Shown here piece by piece: positions 41,646 to 41,699 of a stretch of 41,699 nucleotides of DNA (position 1 is its first letter; each line of letters starts with the position of its first letter). The position numbers and the translations under genes are program-made. Source of the stretch: Sphingomonadaceae bacterium (GTDB taxonomy: Bacteria; Pseudomonadota; Alphaproteobacteria; Sphingomonadales; Sphingomonadaceae); contig CAHJWT010000001.1 in assembly GCA_903643075.1 (NCBI GenBank), positions 1-41,699 on the forward strand, given 5' to 3'. The notes beneath the pieces were generated by a model. That model saw only the letters and a program-made list of their open reading frames with translations. It was not told the DNA's origin and ran no database searches.

Positions 41646-41699
41646 GCCGCCAGCCTAGCCGGGCGCCGCGCGGCCGCCAAGCCCGTCACGGCCGCCGCC

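Noticed and set aside
1-41699. CRISPR arrays, tRNA or rRNA genes, transposase genes and attachment sites
   Set aside because: None was seen on reading both strands; no regular spaced repeats, cloverleaf-like genes or transposase motifs were recognised.

Overview
The window is GC-rich DNA from an alphaproteobacterium, most likely a member of the Sphingomonadales. Two UrcA-family periplasmic proteins, GC-rich intergenic inverted repeats and an imp-type (Rhizobium/Agrobacterium-like) type VI secretion (T6SS) locus all point there. No tRNA, rRNA, CRISPR array, insertion sequence or phage gene was seen.

Left part (1-10250): a truncated 2-oxoglutarate/Fe(II) oxygenase, a decayed LuxR-type regulator, a first UrcA gene, and a large class III cyclase/ATPase on the + strand. 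Then come three minus-strand genes (catalase-like, unknown, DyP-type peroxidase), a Crp-family regulator, a second UrcA gene, and a Pro/Ala-rich membrane protein. Both UrcA genes have a perfect TGTGA-N6-TCACA palindrome about 80 bp upstream and a strong hairpin just downstream. The Crp-like protein keeps the E. coli CRP recognition-helix residues. A local cyclase/CRP/UrcA circuit is therefore plausible.

Middle (10305-33446): one continuous minus-strand T6SS cluster, transcribed tssA-tssB-tssC-impD-tagJ-tssE-tssF-tssG-clpV-hcp-vgrG-fha-tssK-tssL-tssM-tagF-pppA. Many junctions are stop/start overlaps (ATGA, GTGA, TGATG), which implies translational coupling. Divergent from tssA is a transmembrane Ser/Thr kinase with a periplasmic sensor region and HAMP domain, followed convergently by a LysM/TPR lipoprotein. 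Kinase, PppA phosphatase and FHA protein make a complete threonine-phosphorylation switch. TssL has three DRT[QM]I motifs at its N-terminus and the kinase ends in a related TVIGP motif, so these are likely phosphothreonine docking sites. No TssJ, PAAR or classical effector gene is present.

Right part (36363-41699): a gene with weak similarity to NlpC/P60-type hydrolases, an overlapping downstream reading frame broken by a frameshift and carrying a ten-base homopolymer, a gene-poor stretch ending in an inverted repeat, then polA and a small secreted hypothetical protein separated by GC-rich hairpins.
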